DNA from: Phallus indusiatus
Lineage: Eukaryota; Basidiomycota; Agaricomycetes; Phallales; Phallaceae
Direction of reading: 5' to 3'
Assembly: GCA_027605045.1 (NCBI GenBank)
Contig: JAQFWX010000060.1
Coordinates: forward strand, 62,001-126,000
DNA length: 64,000 bases
Part shown: piece after piece, positions 32,728-47,079 of the stretch
Layout: the number at the start of each line of letters is the position of its first letter
Numbering within the stretch: position 1 is the first letter of the stretch
Translations under genes and position numbers: made by a program
Notes under the pieces: model-generated
Databases searched by the model: none
Told to the model about the DNA's origin: nothing
Seen by the model: the letters and a program-made list of their open reading frames with translations, nothing else

Positions 32728-33360
32728 GTATGTGGAGTCCGCCACTAACTCGCCCACTCTGGTGAACGCACCACTCCCAGCGGATATTGCTGAGAAAGAA
32801 CTCATAATTGACCCCGATCAATACGAGGTCCTGGACAGACCAGAAGCTGGTCCTCAAGGTGATATTGAAATTTGAGATGGCCATGGATTATAACACGGAC
32901 GACACTGGAGACATAGGAAAGTTTGCTTAATATGCAAACCACCAAGCAGACTTTGAACAGAGACCAAGTTTGCTTGGAGTTTCTTACTGTTTCAAACTTT
33001 GAACAAACTCTCAATTTGTTCAGAGTCTACTTGTATAAGTGGATTTCATACAAATTTTCTGACAAACCTTAATTAAATGTTATGTGGATGTTATACAGAT
33101 GCTGAACAAGCAATCTGCTCAAGGTTTCCATACAATTTACATCATAATCTATTCATAGAATGCTTAGCCAAGCAAACTTCTTTCAAACTCGAAGTTTTCA
33201 CAAAGTTTGATCTATCCAGGAGGCTTTAAGCAAACTGGGTCTCTGCTTAGAGTTTGTTTGATGGTTTGCATGTCAAGCAAACTTTCCTATGTCTCCAGTG
33301 CGACTGAGACTTACTCGTCATACCTGAGTTTGACTTGATGCTCAAGTCAGTGGGGGAGGA
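32728..33360 (+). pseudogene. 3' end of an LTR retrotransposon ORF, PPT, split by MITE 1
   Basis: YVESATNSPTLVNAPLPADI and IDPDQYEVLDRPEAGPQGDI end at a TGA near 32873, then a short leader holds MITE 1. After it the sequence runs ...CTCAAGTCAG to the purine tract TGGGGGAGGA (33351-33360), directly before TGTAATGG of LTR G. A C-terminal ORF remnant, then a purine tract, then an LTR is the 3' end layout of a Copia/Gypsy element. Confidence 0.55.
32903..33300. mobile_element. MITE family 1, complete (TSD cga)
   Basis: CACTGGAGACATAGGAAAG and the inverse CTTTCCTATGTCTCCAGTG bound 398 bp; CGA is at 32900-32902 and 33301-33303. The interior is rich in CAAACTTTG/CAAAGTTTG palindromic words. No ORF of its own. 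CACTG ends and a 3-bp duplication suggest CACTA-type mobilisation. Confidence 0.85.
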
Positions 33361-33724
33361 TGTAATGGTTCCGCTATAGGCAGTGGACTACTATTAAATA
33401 TAGTACATACTTGTATATACTTCATTATATGCAGACAATTTTCGTCTGCCTAAGTACCTAGTTGTAACATTTCGTTACGATTTACGAGTAGCCCAATTCT
33501 TATGGACTCACAATTAACAGTATAAAGCTGTATATTTGCAAGTGCAGGTAAGAAAGGCTGCTGGTGCCTTTACCGTTATGCGGTATTTACAGGTGTGACG
33601 GCACCTATGTACATTACATAATACTAGGTACTTAGGCAGACAAGGATCGTCTGCATATAATGAAGTATATACGAGTATGTACTATATTTAATAGTAGTCT
33701 GCTGCCTATAGTGGAACTGTTACA
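33361..33724 (+). mobile_element. LTR family G, long palindromic form
   Basis: TGTAATGGTTCCGCTATAGG to GGAACTGTTACA. The first ~102 bp are an inverted copy of the last ~102 bp (about 90% alike by eye), so the whole LTR can fold back. The centre carries GTTGTAACATTTCGTTACG and the GGTGTGACGGCACC box shared with the short form. A purine tract precedes it, which marks it as the 3' LTR of the remnant on its left. Confidence 0.75.
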
Positions 33725-33902
33725 CACTGCCACACCAAAAATATGCAAATAGATGACAGTGTGGCAGTGCTTGTGGGCACATGTCAGACTATGCTGATTA
33801 CAGCATGGTGGCATCTGTGGGCATATGCATGACATTGGATACTTAGTGGCTTACCAAGAACTTGCTCAAGCTTTACTACCAACATGACTAAAGTCTAAGT
33901 GT
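33725..33902. other. Spacer with GGCA/CATGT repeats
   Basis: Contains CACTGCCACACC ... GTGTGGCAGTG, a short inverted repeat (33725-33768), and several GTGGGCA words. The end belongs to LTR A host sequence (CTAAGTGTCAGAC). Confidence 0.4.
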
Positions 33903-33907
33903 CAGAC

Positions 33908-34259
33908 TGTTAGGGCGACTCAGGGCACACACCTAGAGGAGGGAAAACCTAAGATCTATTGAGGGGCAGCGACTAACTACTCACCTAGAGGAGGGAAAAC
34001 CTAAGAGAACAAGCTTAGGTATCCCCCTCTAGGGAAAACGCGTATAAGTACAGGATACGAAGCACCCGACTGATCTCCATGGGATCCGAGGAGATACAAA
34101 CAGAAATTGAAAGAAATTGAAGAAATCGAGCAATCGAGAAAACGATGGAACTAATGGAAACGGCAAAGTACGGGAAATGAAGGAAATTGTAACACGAAAT
34201 GAAACCAAAAGAAATCGAAGAGATCGAATAATCGGAAGAGGTGCTAGCGTACCATGACA
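33908..34259 (+). mobile_element. Solo LTR, family C, in LTR A (TSD cagac)
   Basis: TGTTAGGGCGACTCAGGGC to GTACCATGACA, 352 bp, with CAGAC at 33903-33907 and 34260-34264. The target is the AAGTGCCAGACACC block of LTR A. Confidence 0.92.
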
Positions 34260-34475
34260 CAGACACCCAAACCGAACCTAAGTGATGGGGCATCATGCTG
34301 AGAATGAGTGTGCAATGTGCACAAGCAGAGAAGTGGAAATAATAATGAAACAAGGAAAATGTAGGAAACTTAAGAGATAAGGTACAGGAGATGTAAATGA
34401 AATAAAATGAAAAGAAGGTGAAACCAATGATAATAAATAAGAAAAAATAAAGGGCAGCAGTAGCATACTCTAACA
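34260..34475 (+). mobile_element. LTR family A, 3' part
   Basis: CAGACACCCAAACCGAACC to AGCATACTCTAACA continues the LTR A split by LTR C. CpG-poor. Confidence 0.7.
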
Positions 34476-35770
34476 TTAGGCTCACAATGTGACTATTTTA
34501 GGCTAAAATGGCCTTAACTGGGTAGTTTTACCCCTTTAGAGGCTTTATTGCAAGCTCCATATCTCCTCAAAGAAAATAAATTAGCTCATGATCGACTCAG
34601 CCAAAAGTTGTAGTGAAGATGCTAAAATATAAGGCTAGCTCATCCCCTAGTAAAAAAAAAATGCTTTTGGAAAATCTTAGGTAAAAAAATTTCATAAAAA
34701 CTCAATTATTTTTCTCAAACCCAAAAATCAGGCATACATTTATATACTCAAAATAAGCTAGAAAACTCTCTCTACAACTTTCATTACAAGTGTTTTAATA
34801 TTAGAGCATCATAGTCGAAATAAGTGGCTGTGCATTCTTTTTGCATGCCACTATATGATTTCATTGTAACCACACAGTCTCCGGATGAGCTCTTGCATCA
34901 GCCCAATGGAAAACCCCACTTCAGACGAAAATATAAGTCTGGAGCCAGGATGTCAGTAAGTAATGGATGAGATTCATTGACTGTGACATGTGAGTGTGTG
35001 ACAAGGTCAGTAGCAATTGCACCGTCTCCAGTAAATTGCTGACCACATTGTGCCACTGTTTCTTTTGTCAACAAACATGCAGTAAAATATTCGACATTTA
35101 AACCCTCATAAATTCTTGAAGTTGATTGTTTTATTTTCTAGCCCACTTTACAATAATTGGCACAGACTTCACCTTTCGAAATCAGGCTTGCACATGTGTG
35201 CCTATGCTATTCATGGTCCCGCCCCTGCTCTGTGGTGGTTTAGGTCTTGAGATGTATGTTTTTTACAGTTCAAATCATCTCTATCGCGAACTAAAATTTT
35301 GTAGATCATTTGATAATATTCACGCACACTCGTGTCCTTCACTTTACAGTTACTTTCTCAAGTGATGTAAAAGTCTTTCTCCTAACAACATTTTTCTATT
35401 TGCTATATTAATTGCTTTTCATTCAGAAATAATAACGCACTATTGACCTCACTATATTCCCACCATCGCCTAAATCCATGTCACGTTTCACAACCTATAG
35501 TAAGCCATTAAATATATCAACAATCGTAACTTCCACCAATATGATTGTTATGCAGTGCTTCCCTCATCGAGTTTATCAATGCCAACGGATTGTGTGCCTC
35601 CATCTAGTTCCCGGCATTTGTCTGTCTCGGTCAAACAATTATCGTAAACCATTATCTGCTTTGCCGGATGCTGATCCTTACCTCATAAACTACCGACCCA
35701 GTTTTACGGACTCCTCACGCCCTCTTCATCCAATGCTTCGCATTCCAACTCGAATACATCCATAGGGCCT
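34476..35770 (+). other. Transition zone, possible degraded 5' part of the MYND gene
   Basis: 34476-35100 is AT-rich without a gene. From 35150, plus-strand pieces such as KSGLHMCAYAIHGPAPALWW and later ALPDADPYLINYRPSFTDSS suggest host coding remnants, possibly earlier exons of the MUB1-like pseudogene. I cannot join them reliably. Confidence 0.3.
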
Positions 35771-35774
35771 CCTA

Positions 35775-38383
<2,609 letters not shown>

Positions 38384-39254
38384 GCTTACGGCAGTTTGTA
38401 TTACGTAAGTCCGACGCTCATTTTGTCAGCTTTACTTCCGTAGGTCAGTTGAAAGAGACTTCAGAACATCAATACTTATCGTCCAAGACGGAGACACTGG
38501 ATTATGCATCAATGGCGCGGGAAACAGCTTCACCTCCCACTTTACCTGAAGTGAAGGGTGGATATTTTTACGGCTGGGTGTTAGGTTTGCAGGGGGAGCT
38601 TCTGTTTTGGGTTCCAGAAAAAATGAGACGGGGGTTCTGGTTTTCATACACAACGCATACGCCATATCGAAACATTACGAAACTAAATTTCACAAATTTC
38701 ATACATGGTTCTGATTGGACAAAATGTCAATCCAAAAATAACTAAAGCTCAAAATCGAATTCTCAATGCATGTATTTCGTATAAGAAATCGAATATAGTT
38801 TGTATTTCCAGCATTTAAGACTTCCACGCGAGATACTTGAACGTCTTCAACTTGAAAGTTGAAGAAGCAGATTATAATAAATAATGTTCTGGGAGTTCAT
38901 GGGCCAGAAAACACGTACATAAACGCGAAATCTTAGTCATAAAGTGATTCCTAAGACGAGTATCAACATCGGGACGTGTTTGAAGTCGAATCATATCATA
39001 GTATCCGCCAAAGTGTTCGGCGTTCACCGGACGAGCGCGCACACCAACGTTCAGCGCATGACACGATGATGGCTGCACTCAAGTAACACAGTGCACACGC
39101 GCCCTCAAACAGTCTCAACTGGGAGTGTTTTCATCGTTTCAAATATTAAGGGATAAACAGCTATCTAAAAACTTAGGAATATCCTCTAACGTCGAGAGAT
39201 ACCACTATTTTGCCCCAGGACGGGTGCTTTAGACCCACCCCCTCATATCCCCCC
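38384..39254. other. Intergenic, no gene supported
   Basis: Upstream of the isomerase fragment and downstream of the aminotransferase. Short ORFs on both strands lack motifs. No transposon ends seen; base composition is that of the gene-rich half. Confidence 0.5.
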
Positions 39255-40698
39255 TCAAAATATCCTCAAAACGGTTTCAAGTTGCTCTCCTACTACCCGG
39301 TTCTCTTCAGGTGTTCCGACTGTAACACGAAGGCATCCTTCGCAGCCTAGTTGATCGCCACGGTAACGTACAACAATACCTTTGTGTTCCGCAAGTTCTT
39401 TGTATACCTGAAGAAGCCACACCGACAGATGTTATACTTATTTCGACCTATAGAAGTAAACCCACCTTGATAGCTCTCTCGCAACTAGCCTTCTCAGAGC
39501 CTTTTTCCAACACAGGGACTAGCACAAAATTCGCGTGATTACCACCCAGAGGTTTGCCCAGTCCTAACCCTAGCTTGGCTAGTCGTGCAAATTCAAATAT
39601 GAGATCCTCTCGCTCTTTGTTTAATGTCTTCACTGTCTGGCGCATTGCCTCTATCGAAGAAGGTGATAGGGCCTCTAGTGCTAGTATAGAGGAGGGTGTA
39701 GATACGTTATAGGGAGCTTTCGTATTTGAAAGCATTTGAATCAAGGGGGATTGCGCAAGAGCTATTCCAAGTCTTTTTGAAACAACAGAGTTGTCAGTGC
39801 AAATATGTGGGTGAAATCATACAGAGCATACCGAATAGCAGCCAGTCCGAAACTCTTGCTTAACGTTTGCATGACGCATATATTGGCATAGTCGTGTACC
39901 AGTCGCGCTGCGCTAACGTCTGCGCTACCGTCACCATATGGATCCGCAAAGTCGATATAAGCTTCGTCGATAACTACGATTCCTTTGAAATCAGTGTATT
40001 CTAGTAATTGTCGTATATCCGAGATAGGTATGAGCGTTCCTGTCGGATTACCGGGGGAACAAAGAAAGATGAGTTTGATGGATGGGTCGGCTCTGACAGC
40101 ACGCTTAATCTAGGTAGAAATAATCGCATTGGTTAAGTCTGGTACCTTGAATTGATAAAAAACGGAAACTCACGGAATCGATATCCAGCTGAAATTGCTC
40201 TTCACCTCTGGGTCCCCTATTTACAAGTGGAACTTTGACTAGCCCGATATCGTTGACATGTGCACATACAGCATACATGCCATACGTTGGCGGGGTAATA
40301 AGAATTTTCTCCTTGGCGGGTACGCAACAAATCCGCATCAACAAGTCAATGACCTCGTCGGATCCGACTCCTAAGAAGACGTTGGACGGAGAAGGGAGGC
40401 GGCGCATTTTGGTAATGCGAGATTTGATCTCTGTCTGCGCGGGGTCGGGATATCTGTGCAGGTCTAGTGAGGTGAATAATGAGATCTGCGACGATGAGGA
40501 GCCGTTGGTCTTGGACGAGTTGCTGCTTTCCTCGCCAAATTGCCCAGACTTCAATACGTGACCCATCGCGTTCTCATTCGCATCTAACAATATTCCAGAT
40601 TGATAATCATCTCGTGCACAGCGATATGGTGTTAAAGAGAGAATGTTTGGCCGGATGACTTTTTCAATGTCAAAGTGCGGTGGGTACGTCGCCTTCAT
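39255..40698 (-). CDS. HIS5: Histidinol-phosphate aminotransferase
   Basis: This PLP enzyme converts imidazole-acetol phosphate and glutamate to histidinol phosphate in histidine synthesis. The start is ATG 40698 (MKATYPPHFDIEKVIRPNIL). Seen in order: LLDANENAMG (substrate-binding ANEN), DLHRYPDPAQTEIK, VFLGVGSDEVIDLLMR, ILITPPTYGMYAV, an intron, LIFLCSPGNPTG, IVVIDEAYIDFAD, and TLSKSFGLAAIR with the Schiff-base Lys. An intron, then ALAQSPLIQMLSNTKAPYNV, GGNHANFVLVPV and finally VRYRGDQLGCEGCLRVTVGT ending VLRIF with TGA at 39255-39257. About 430 residues from four exons; all catalytic blocks are present, so it looks functional. It has a Ser/Asn-rich insert near residues 55-75. First intact gene after the transposon zone. 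Confidence 0.93.
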
Positions 40699-41798
40699 CG
40701 TTGGTGTTATGTCAGCCTAGTAAGCGGCTGACTGCCCATCTGGAAGACCTTGTACGTGCTTTGTACGCAAGACTAAGATGCAACAGGCTTTTGCTTCGTT
40801 TCTGTTTTATTTTTATCTACATATGAGTATTGTTATTAACCAGAGCCAAACTGGCAATTTAGTATTGGCAAGTAAAAAACCAAGCCCAATGCAACGACAT
40901 CTATCCAGGATACACTCGTATAACCGCCAATGTCAGTGGTGGTTATTGTTCGTGGTCTTGCCTGAAGTCATCCTCGCCATCTTATCCTTGCTTAACCTTT
41001 TTTCGCGCGCAAATATTCCTACTTCTTTATCGCGAATGAAATTGACTATAAGCATTGGCCAGCTTGGATGAGATGCTAGGGACTTATAAAACTCTGTTAC
41101 GAGTTCGTGTAGGAGTCGTGGTGTTCGCTGTGGTTGGCCAACCTACAATCCCAACCCATTGAACTGATTTCTGAAATGCTCATTTCAAATGAGACAACCC
41201 ACATTATAAGCCAAGATATTGAGCGGTCCGTAATATGAATATGTTTCTTGTTCTAATCCATCCCAAAGGTAATATGTTCCGCAATAAAATGACCAGCAAG
41301 GGGATGCAAGCTCCCAGAAAAGAAACTAGACATGATGGAGTAATCTAAAGGTCGTAGTCCGAAGAGGGTATAAATTGCAAAGTCGAAGGAGTTGGACAGC
41401 AATGTTGATGAAATGCCAGTGGTTTAAACGCTGAGATCTCATCAAGCCTGGGCGAAGAGCGTAGAAGTGTATCTGAAACGTGCTACAAGCCACGTAATTG
41501 GCTTTTTATAAGAGAGTTAGAAACTGGAGTTAGCCAAAGTGTTGAACCTAGCTGGATGGTGATAACCACATAAACGACGTATTTGGTGAGAGGTTCGTGT
41601 CCCAGTTCAGCTTGGTTACCTAGAATAGAAGGCCTAAAAGCTGTATTCGTTGTAATATCTTTGGGATCGGCGTTATGACCGAAATTCCAGTGGAAATTAT
41701 ACCAAGTTAGCAGTGATCTCTTCCTCAAAGGTCTGATAGAAAATGAAAAAAAAAAAAAGCTGACTTCGACTAACATGTTCTATTGCAGTCATAATATC
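40699..41798. other. Intergenic between HIS5 and the dehydratase
   Basis: About 1.1 kb containing the HIS5 promoter side and the dehydratase 3' side. No coding motif or transposon end recognised; a run of 13 A lies near 41746. Confidence 0.5.
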
Positions 41799-44577
41799 TC
41801 AAATTTCGTCGCTATCAACAGCTTTCAAAAAATCAAAGTCAGCGCCCAAGTGCGCAGGCATAACGTGCTCTTTATACAAGGCCTCGTATCCTCTCACCGC
41901 TGATCTTTTTTTCCCACTGTTGTCTAATCTCTGGGTTCGCGCTTGGATCCACTCCTTTCCCCTTCTATCTATTTCTTCCGGAGCAACCAGCATCTCGATA
42001 ATACGATGAGGGACATCAATCCGTATCAAGTCGTTGGTTTTGACAAGTGCAAGTGGAGGTGGTGAGCCTCGAGAGCATCCTGTTGTGTTCTCCCCCATAG
42101 TACCTGCTTGGCGTCCTAAATACAATCCTCCGGCTTCAGGAGAAACATGTAAGACCACACTTCCAAATGCCGTCCCACTCATTCGCCCATCAGAAATTCG
42201 CAGCATGTCTTTAACACCCTGTTTACCAAGTTTCTTCGGGATAGGAATAAGTCCCGATTCTGGCATTCCCAGTCCTGCGTCTTTTTCGGTGTCCGATGAA
42301 TCCATAACATTACCAGAGTCCCCACCTCCAACTAGCCCAATCCCTCTCAATATCATGACGCTGTTTTCATCCACGTCTAGGTTCGGGTCATCAACACGCA
42401 TTACAAGGTCTTTGACACCATCGAAAACAATCGCTCTTCCTATAAATTCTCTGCTTATAAATTTCGAAGATGCAGCTGATTGCTTGAGCACCGCTCCACA
42501 GGGTGCTATGTTTCCTTTCAGGACGACAAGTGACGACGAGGGGAAGACTGGATCTGTCAAAGGTCGGATCAAAGAGCTCGGGACTGATGGAGATTGAATA
42601 GGGACGGGCGTGGGTGGGTATAAATCTAGCTCCTCGCCCAGCGTTCGGCCAGTTATCGTCATCGCGTCCAGATGAAGTAATGGTTTGAGCACACGAAGGA
42701 GAGCCGGTAGTCCTCCTTCGTTGTAGAAACTGTTAAAGGAAGATAAAGACGTCAGTATGACATAACGTTTACATTGTAATTTGATACCCACTCTTCCATA
42801 TATCCCATTCCGGAGGGTTTCAAATCCAATAACAAAGGCGTTCGGCGACCTATTACATCTATATCCTTTAAGGTTATATCGATAGCGGGCACCCGACCGG
42901 CAATGGCAAGAAGGTGTATTATGGCGTTTGTAGAGCCTCCGAGAGCCTGAAGTACCCTTCAAATACCAAACATCAATCTCGCATACAGCCCGGGTAAAAT
43001 GGACATTCCTTGGAGACATACGTTATAGCATTTTCGAAATTTATCCTTTTCAGCACGTCTCTTGGACGAACGTTGGTTCCAACATTTGAATCGACACTAA
43101 CGTTGGAGGCAGCGCTCGCCAATCCCGCAGCAATCCCGCCCACCTTTTCCGCCACTCTTAGTCTAGCTGCCGAAACGGCCGGTGGTGTTGATGACCCCAG
43201 TGGTGCCATTCCCAAGGCTTCAGCGAGGCATGCCATCGTCGAAGCGGTCCCCATTACACCGCAGGTCTAATTTATGTTTTTAGCCAAAGGTTCCAGTATG
43301 TAAATATTACGCAAGCGTTATTCACACCAGGTCCGGGGACAAGAAGCTCATTCACCCTTCCCAGTTCTTCAATGTCCATCTCCCCCGCGCGATAACTAGC
43401 CCAAAGGCGACGACAATCCGTACAGGCTCCCATGCGTATGCCTCTAAGAGAACTGTCCATGGTGACACGGGCTTCGGAATGGGCAGGAACATAGGTAGAA
43501 GTAAGCATCGGCCCTGTTACAAGCTAGTAAAAGGCACATAAATCCCGCAAACAGACACTACAGCAAACAGAGGAGTTTTCACCTGCACAGCGGGTTTATT
43601 GGCCGATATGGCACCCATTAACTCTGCTGGCACTGTCTTATCACAACCACCTATCACTGTTCATCCACATTCAACGGGATGATGAGGACGGAAGTTAAAG
43701 TGTTTGGTGCAGAAAAGAATTCGAATATGGCAAGACGGTTGAGGTCAATCAAATTCAGAATTCAGCATGAATGATTCATTCCGGATACAGCGACAATTAC
43801 TCACAAATAACACAGTCCATGGGTTGAGCACGGATCATTTCTTCTGCATCCATGGACATTAAACTACCCGGTGAGATGAAAAAAATCTCAATCAGGATAT
43901 TTGCTGTAGAAAGGTTGTTCATAATGGTCTTACTTTCGCAGATACATGGATGTAGGGTAGGCAAACGATTCATGTAATGAAATTATTGGAAACTGAATTG
44001 GCTAAAATGGACAATTCAGTAAACTCGAAAAATAGGAAGCATAGTTGAACAGCATCTCTTCCCCAGAGTAGCTAAACTATGGGAATAATTGCCTGATAAT
44101 TGCTGCATATTTTCGCCCGGTATCTCTCCGGAGAAAGAAAGCACAATGAGAATCCTGTACTCACCAGTGCACCAGCTAGCAAGACTCCCCTTTTTGCTGC
44201 TTCAATAAGGGGCCCAGTATTTGCGTGGCATGGGTTATAACCCGAAGATGTGCTAGATGACAATCGTGTTTATACACTGAGGATTTATGATTATCGGGTT
44301 GGAACATGTGAAGGAACGTACTCAAGGATACCGACGATCGGTCTGTCAAGAGGGCATCATCGGTATCTGATTATTGTTATGAGCTGATTGAGTAGGAAGC
44401 AACAATATTCGGAAGGATGGAATGAGTCGACGAAGGAGACAATGACATACATCCGGCTCCCTTTATGAATGCCTTTCTCAAAAATAAAGCAAAATCCTGA
44501 TCACCATAGGTTGTCAAGCCTGCACGAAGGCCGGTTGCTGAACCCGATGACGCTGAGGTCGATGGTGGTGTTGCCAT
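41799..44577 (-). CDS. IlvD/Edd-family dehydratase (dihydroxy-acid or aldonate type)
   Basis: These Fe-S enzymes remove water from 2,3-dihydroxy acids or sugar acids. The start ATG 44577 gives [20 protein letters not shown], then [20 protein letters not shown]. The three cluster-binding cysteines are in [22 protein letters not shown] and [20 protein letters not shown]. Next come [71 protein letters not shown] and [20 protein letters not shown], to VDSDEI and stop at 41799. The opening and the GACTDCRR block look more like the L-arabonate/pentonate dehydratase branch than canonical Ilv3 of branched-chain amino acid synthesis, so I give no symbol. A roughly 30-residue acidic insert ([19 protein letters not shown]) sits where relatives have a short turn. 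Many small introns; apparently intact. Confidence 0.88.
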
Positions 44578-45514
44578 CAGTGGTGTATTTATGAATCCTA
44601 GGGAATTGAAGGTTTTCGACGTTCAAGGTCTCTTGGAAGACTTCAAGAAAGTATACTAGCAAAGCGGCAGGTGACCGTGGAAGCAAAAGATGATGCCTCC
44701 ATGCCTGAGCGAGCCGGATACCAATGAGACGAGAACGAGTTAAGCCCCGATTTTTCACTTCTAAACTGGCTTTTGCTCTGGTTTTACGTGCATCAAAAGA
44801 CTGTATTCACCTTTTTATCTCCTTTGTCGGAATTTCAGGCGTGTAGAAACCTGTCTCTGTGCATCTCACTAAGAAAGCATGGAATACTGACACAAATGTC
44901 TTCAGAGTGGCCTTGAGAGTTTAACCGTTTATAATAGCAGTTTGCACGAAGGGGCGGTTGGAAGAGGTTGAAACCGAAGAAGAAATAAGCCTGGGGGTCA
45001 CCGGTCACCGGTCAACTTGTCAAGGACGGAGTCAACCGTCATTCACCCATGTTTTCTGTGACTGACCCAATACATAGTATTATATTACGTTCTTTGTCAA
45101 AACATTTTAACGATATGTGCATTTGAAAGCGGGAGACCGATCTGAGAGTGGAGGCCCGAGACACGAGTTTTCAGCGCACGGTTTCATTTAATCTATTAAT
45201 GTTTCCGCATAGCAACGACAGTCACTCCAATATCTCAATATTGTGATATTCGAATCGGATTGTTACACGTGTGTTCAGCGAAGTGGTATATATTCACGGA
45301 GGCCCATGATGCATGCCAAACGTCGAACAGTCTTGCTGGTACGTGTGACACAGGTGTGACTAGTTAATTCATCGGCCGGTCACCATCAAGGATCCATTGC
45401 ATTAATTGTTTGGGCTGATTCTACTTAACGCTTGTTTTTCTCCTTCCTCCCTTTCCGTTCCTTCTTTTACTAACGGTTTTTCACCTCTTGACAGTCATTT
45501 GAAACTCGAAAGCC
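44578..45514. promoter_or_regulatory. Shared divergent promoter region, dehydratase and chitinase
   Basis: The two genes are transcribed away from each other across 937 bp. It contains the tandem GTCACCGGTCACCGGTCAAC at 44999-45018. No further element can be assigned by eye. Confidence 0.4.
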
Positions 45515-47079
45515 ATGCGCGTGTCTTTCTTTTTTACGACCTTGATATCACTTTCCACCGTCCTTTCTCCCGCAACCGCTGTAGGGACCAAGGCCAAAAG
45601 ATGTGCCGTTCGCAGTGGATCGCGGTCCAGTTCGCCGCCCCTCGCAACGCCAACTTCTGGTACTTCTTCTTCTCCTCCATCATCTGGCTCAAGTTCTGGG
45701 TCCTCATCCAGCTCTTCTTCGGGAAGTGGAACCAGTGCCTCACCATCCGGCTCTAGTAGTTCTGGGCTTAGTTCCAAGGCTCCCAATGTCGTTCAATCAG
45801 CTTGGTTTGCTGGGTACCATGACGATTCATCCACTGGTCACAGTTATGATGTCGATCAAATCACCTGGAGTAAACACACTCATATGACTTACGCATTTGC
45901 CGTCACCACCTCCGATCCAACCGCCATCTCCATAACCTCACAAGACGAACAAGTTATCCCTCAGTTTGTATCCGCTGCCCATGCGAACAACGTCACTGTC
46001 TCTATCTCCGTCGGTGGCTGGACCGGTTCACGATTCTTCAGCACCGTCGTCTCCTCATCTGAGAGCCGTACCCAGTTTGTTTCCACGTTGTCTCAATTTG
46101 TCCAGCAGTGGGGTTTTGATGGTATCGATTTTGAGTGCGTCATTTTTTTTTCTTTATCGTTTTTTTTTCATTATATTAATTTATGAAATTTCTCTCCTTC
46201 CGTCAGCTGGGAGTATCCAAACAAGCAAGGAATTGGCTGCAACGCAATCTCTCCTGATGACTCCGCGAACTTCCTTTCTCTTCTCCAGCTTCTACGCACC
46301 ACTCCGTCCACGAAAAACCTGATTCTCAGTGCCGCCGTCTCCATAACACCCTTCGCTTCTACAACCGGTGCACCCATGACGGACGTTTCCGCGTTCGCCA
46401 AAGTCCTTGATTTCATCGAAATGATGAACTACGACATTTGGGGATCATGGTCTTCAGCTGTAGGACCTAATGCTCCGTTAGACGATTCGTGTGCTCCGGC
46501 GCCAGATCAACAGGGATCCGCAACGAGCGGTGTTAAGGCTTGGATGGCTGCTGGCATGCCCGCTAACCAAATTGTTCTCGGTGTCGCCGCTTATGGACAC
46601 AGCTTCAGTGTCTCACCTCAGAATGCTCTTCAAGGCGGGTCTTTGGTTGCCTTCCCATCTTTCAACAAGAACAACCAACCTGCCGGCGATAACTGGGATG
46701 GCGCCCCGGGTACTGATGTTTGTGGAAACCCTACCCCTCAAGGAGGTTCGTATAGTCGTTGTTTTTCTTTCCGTCCTAGTCATTTCCATTTCTGAATGCG
46801 TTCTCAGGTATCTTCAATTTTTGGGGTTTAATCGCCAATGGTTTCCTTACATCGAGTGGACAACCCGCTGAAGGAATTGATTATCGCTTCGACACTTGTT
46901 CTCAAACCGCATATGTCTATAATCCCAACACGCAAGTTATGGTCTCATTTGATGATACTCGTGCTTTTACCGCCAAGGGTGGATTCATCAAATCTCAAGG
47001 ACTCAGAGGTTTTTCTATGTGGGAGGCCGGTGGCGATTCTCAAGACTTGCTGTTGAATGCTATCAGGAGTGGGATGTGA
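45515..47079 (+). CDS. GH18 chitinase, secreted
   Basis: Hydrolyses beta-1,4-linked N-acetylglucosamine, for wall remodelling or autolysis. A signal peptide (MRVSFFFTTLISLSTVLSPA) precedes a Ser/Gly/Pro linker at about residues 32-88. The catalytic domain starts VVQSAWFAGYHDD; it holds NVTVSISVGGWTGSRFFS and the active motif WGFDGIDFDWEYP (DxxDxDxE, Glu as proton donor) spliced across an intron at about 46136. Then LDFIEMMNYDIWGSWSSAVG, KAWMAAGMPANQIVLGVAAY, a second intron near 46745, YRFDTCSQTAYVYN, VMVSFDDTRAFTAKGGFIKS and GLRGFSMWEAGGDSQDLL, with TGA at 47077-47079. About 480 residues. All GH18 landmarks are present, so it is predicted active. A linker at the N-terminus rather than the C-terminus is slightly unusual. 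Confidence 0.93.

Noticed and set aside
45481..45786. Glu/Pro/Leu-rich minus-strand ORF
   Set aside because: Antisense of the Ser-rich linker of the chitinase.
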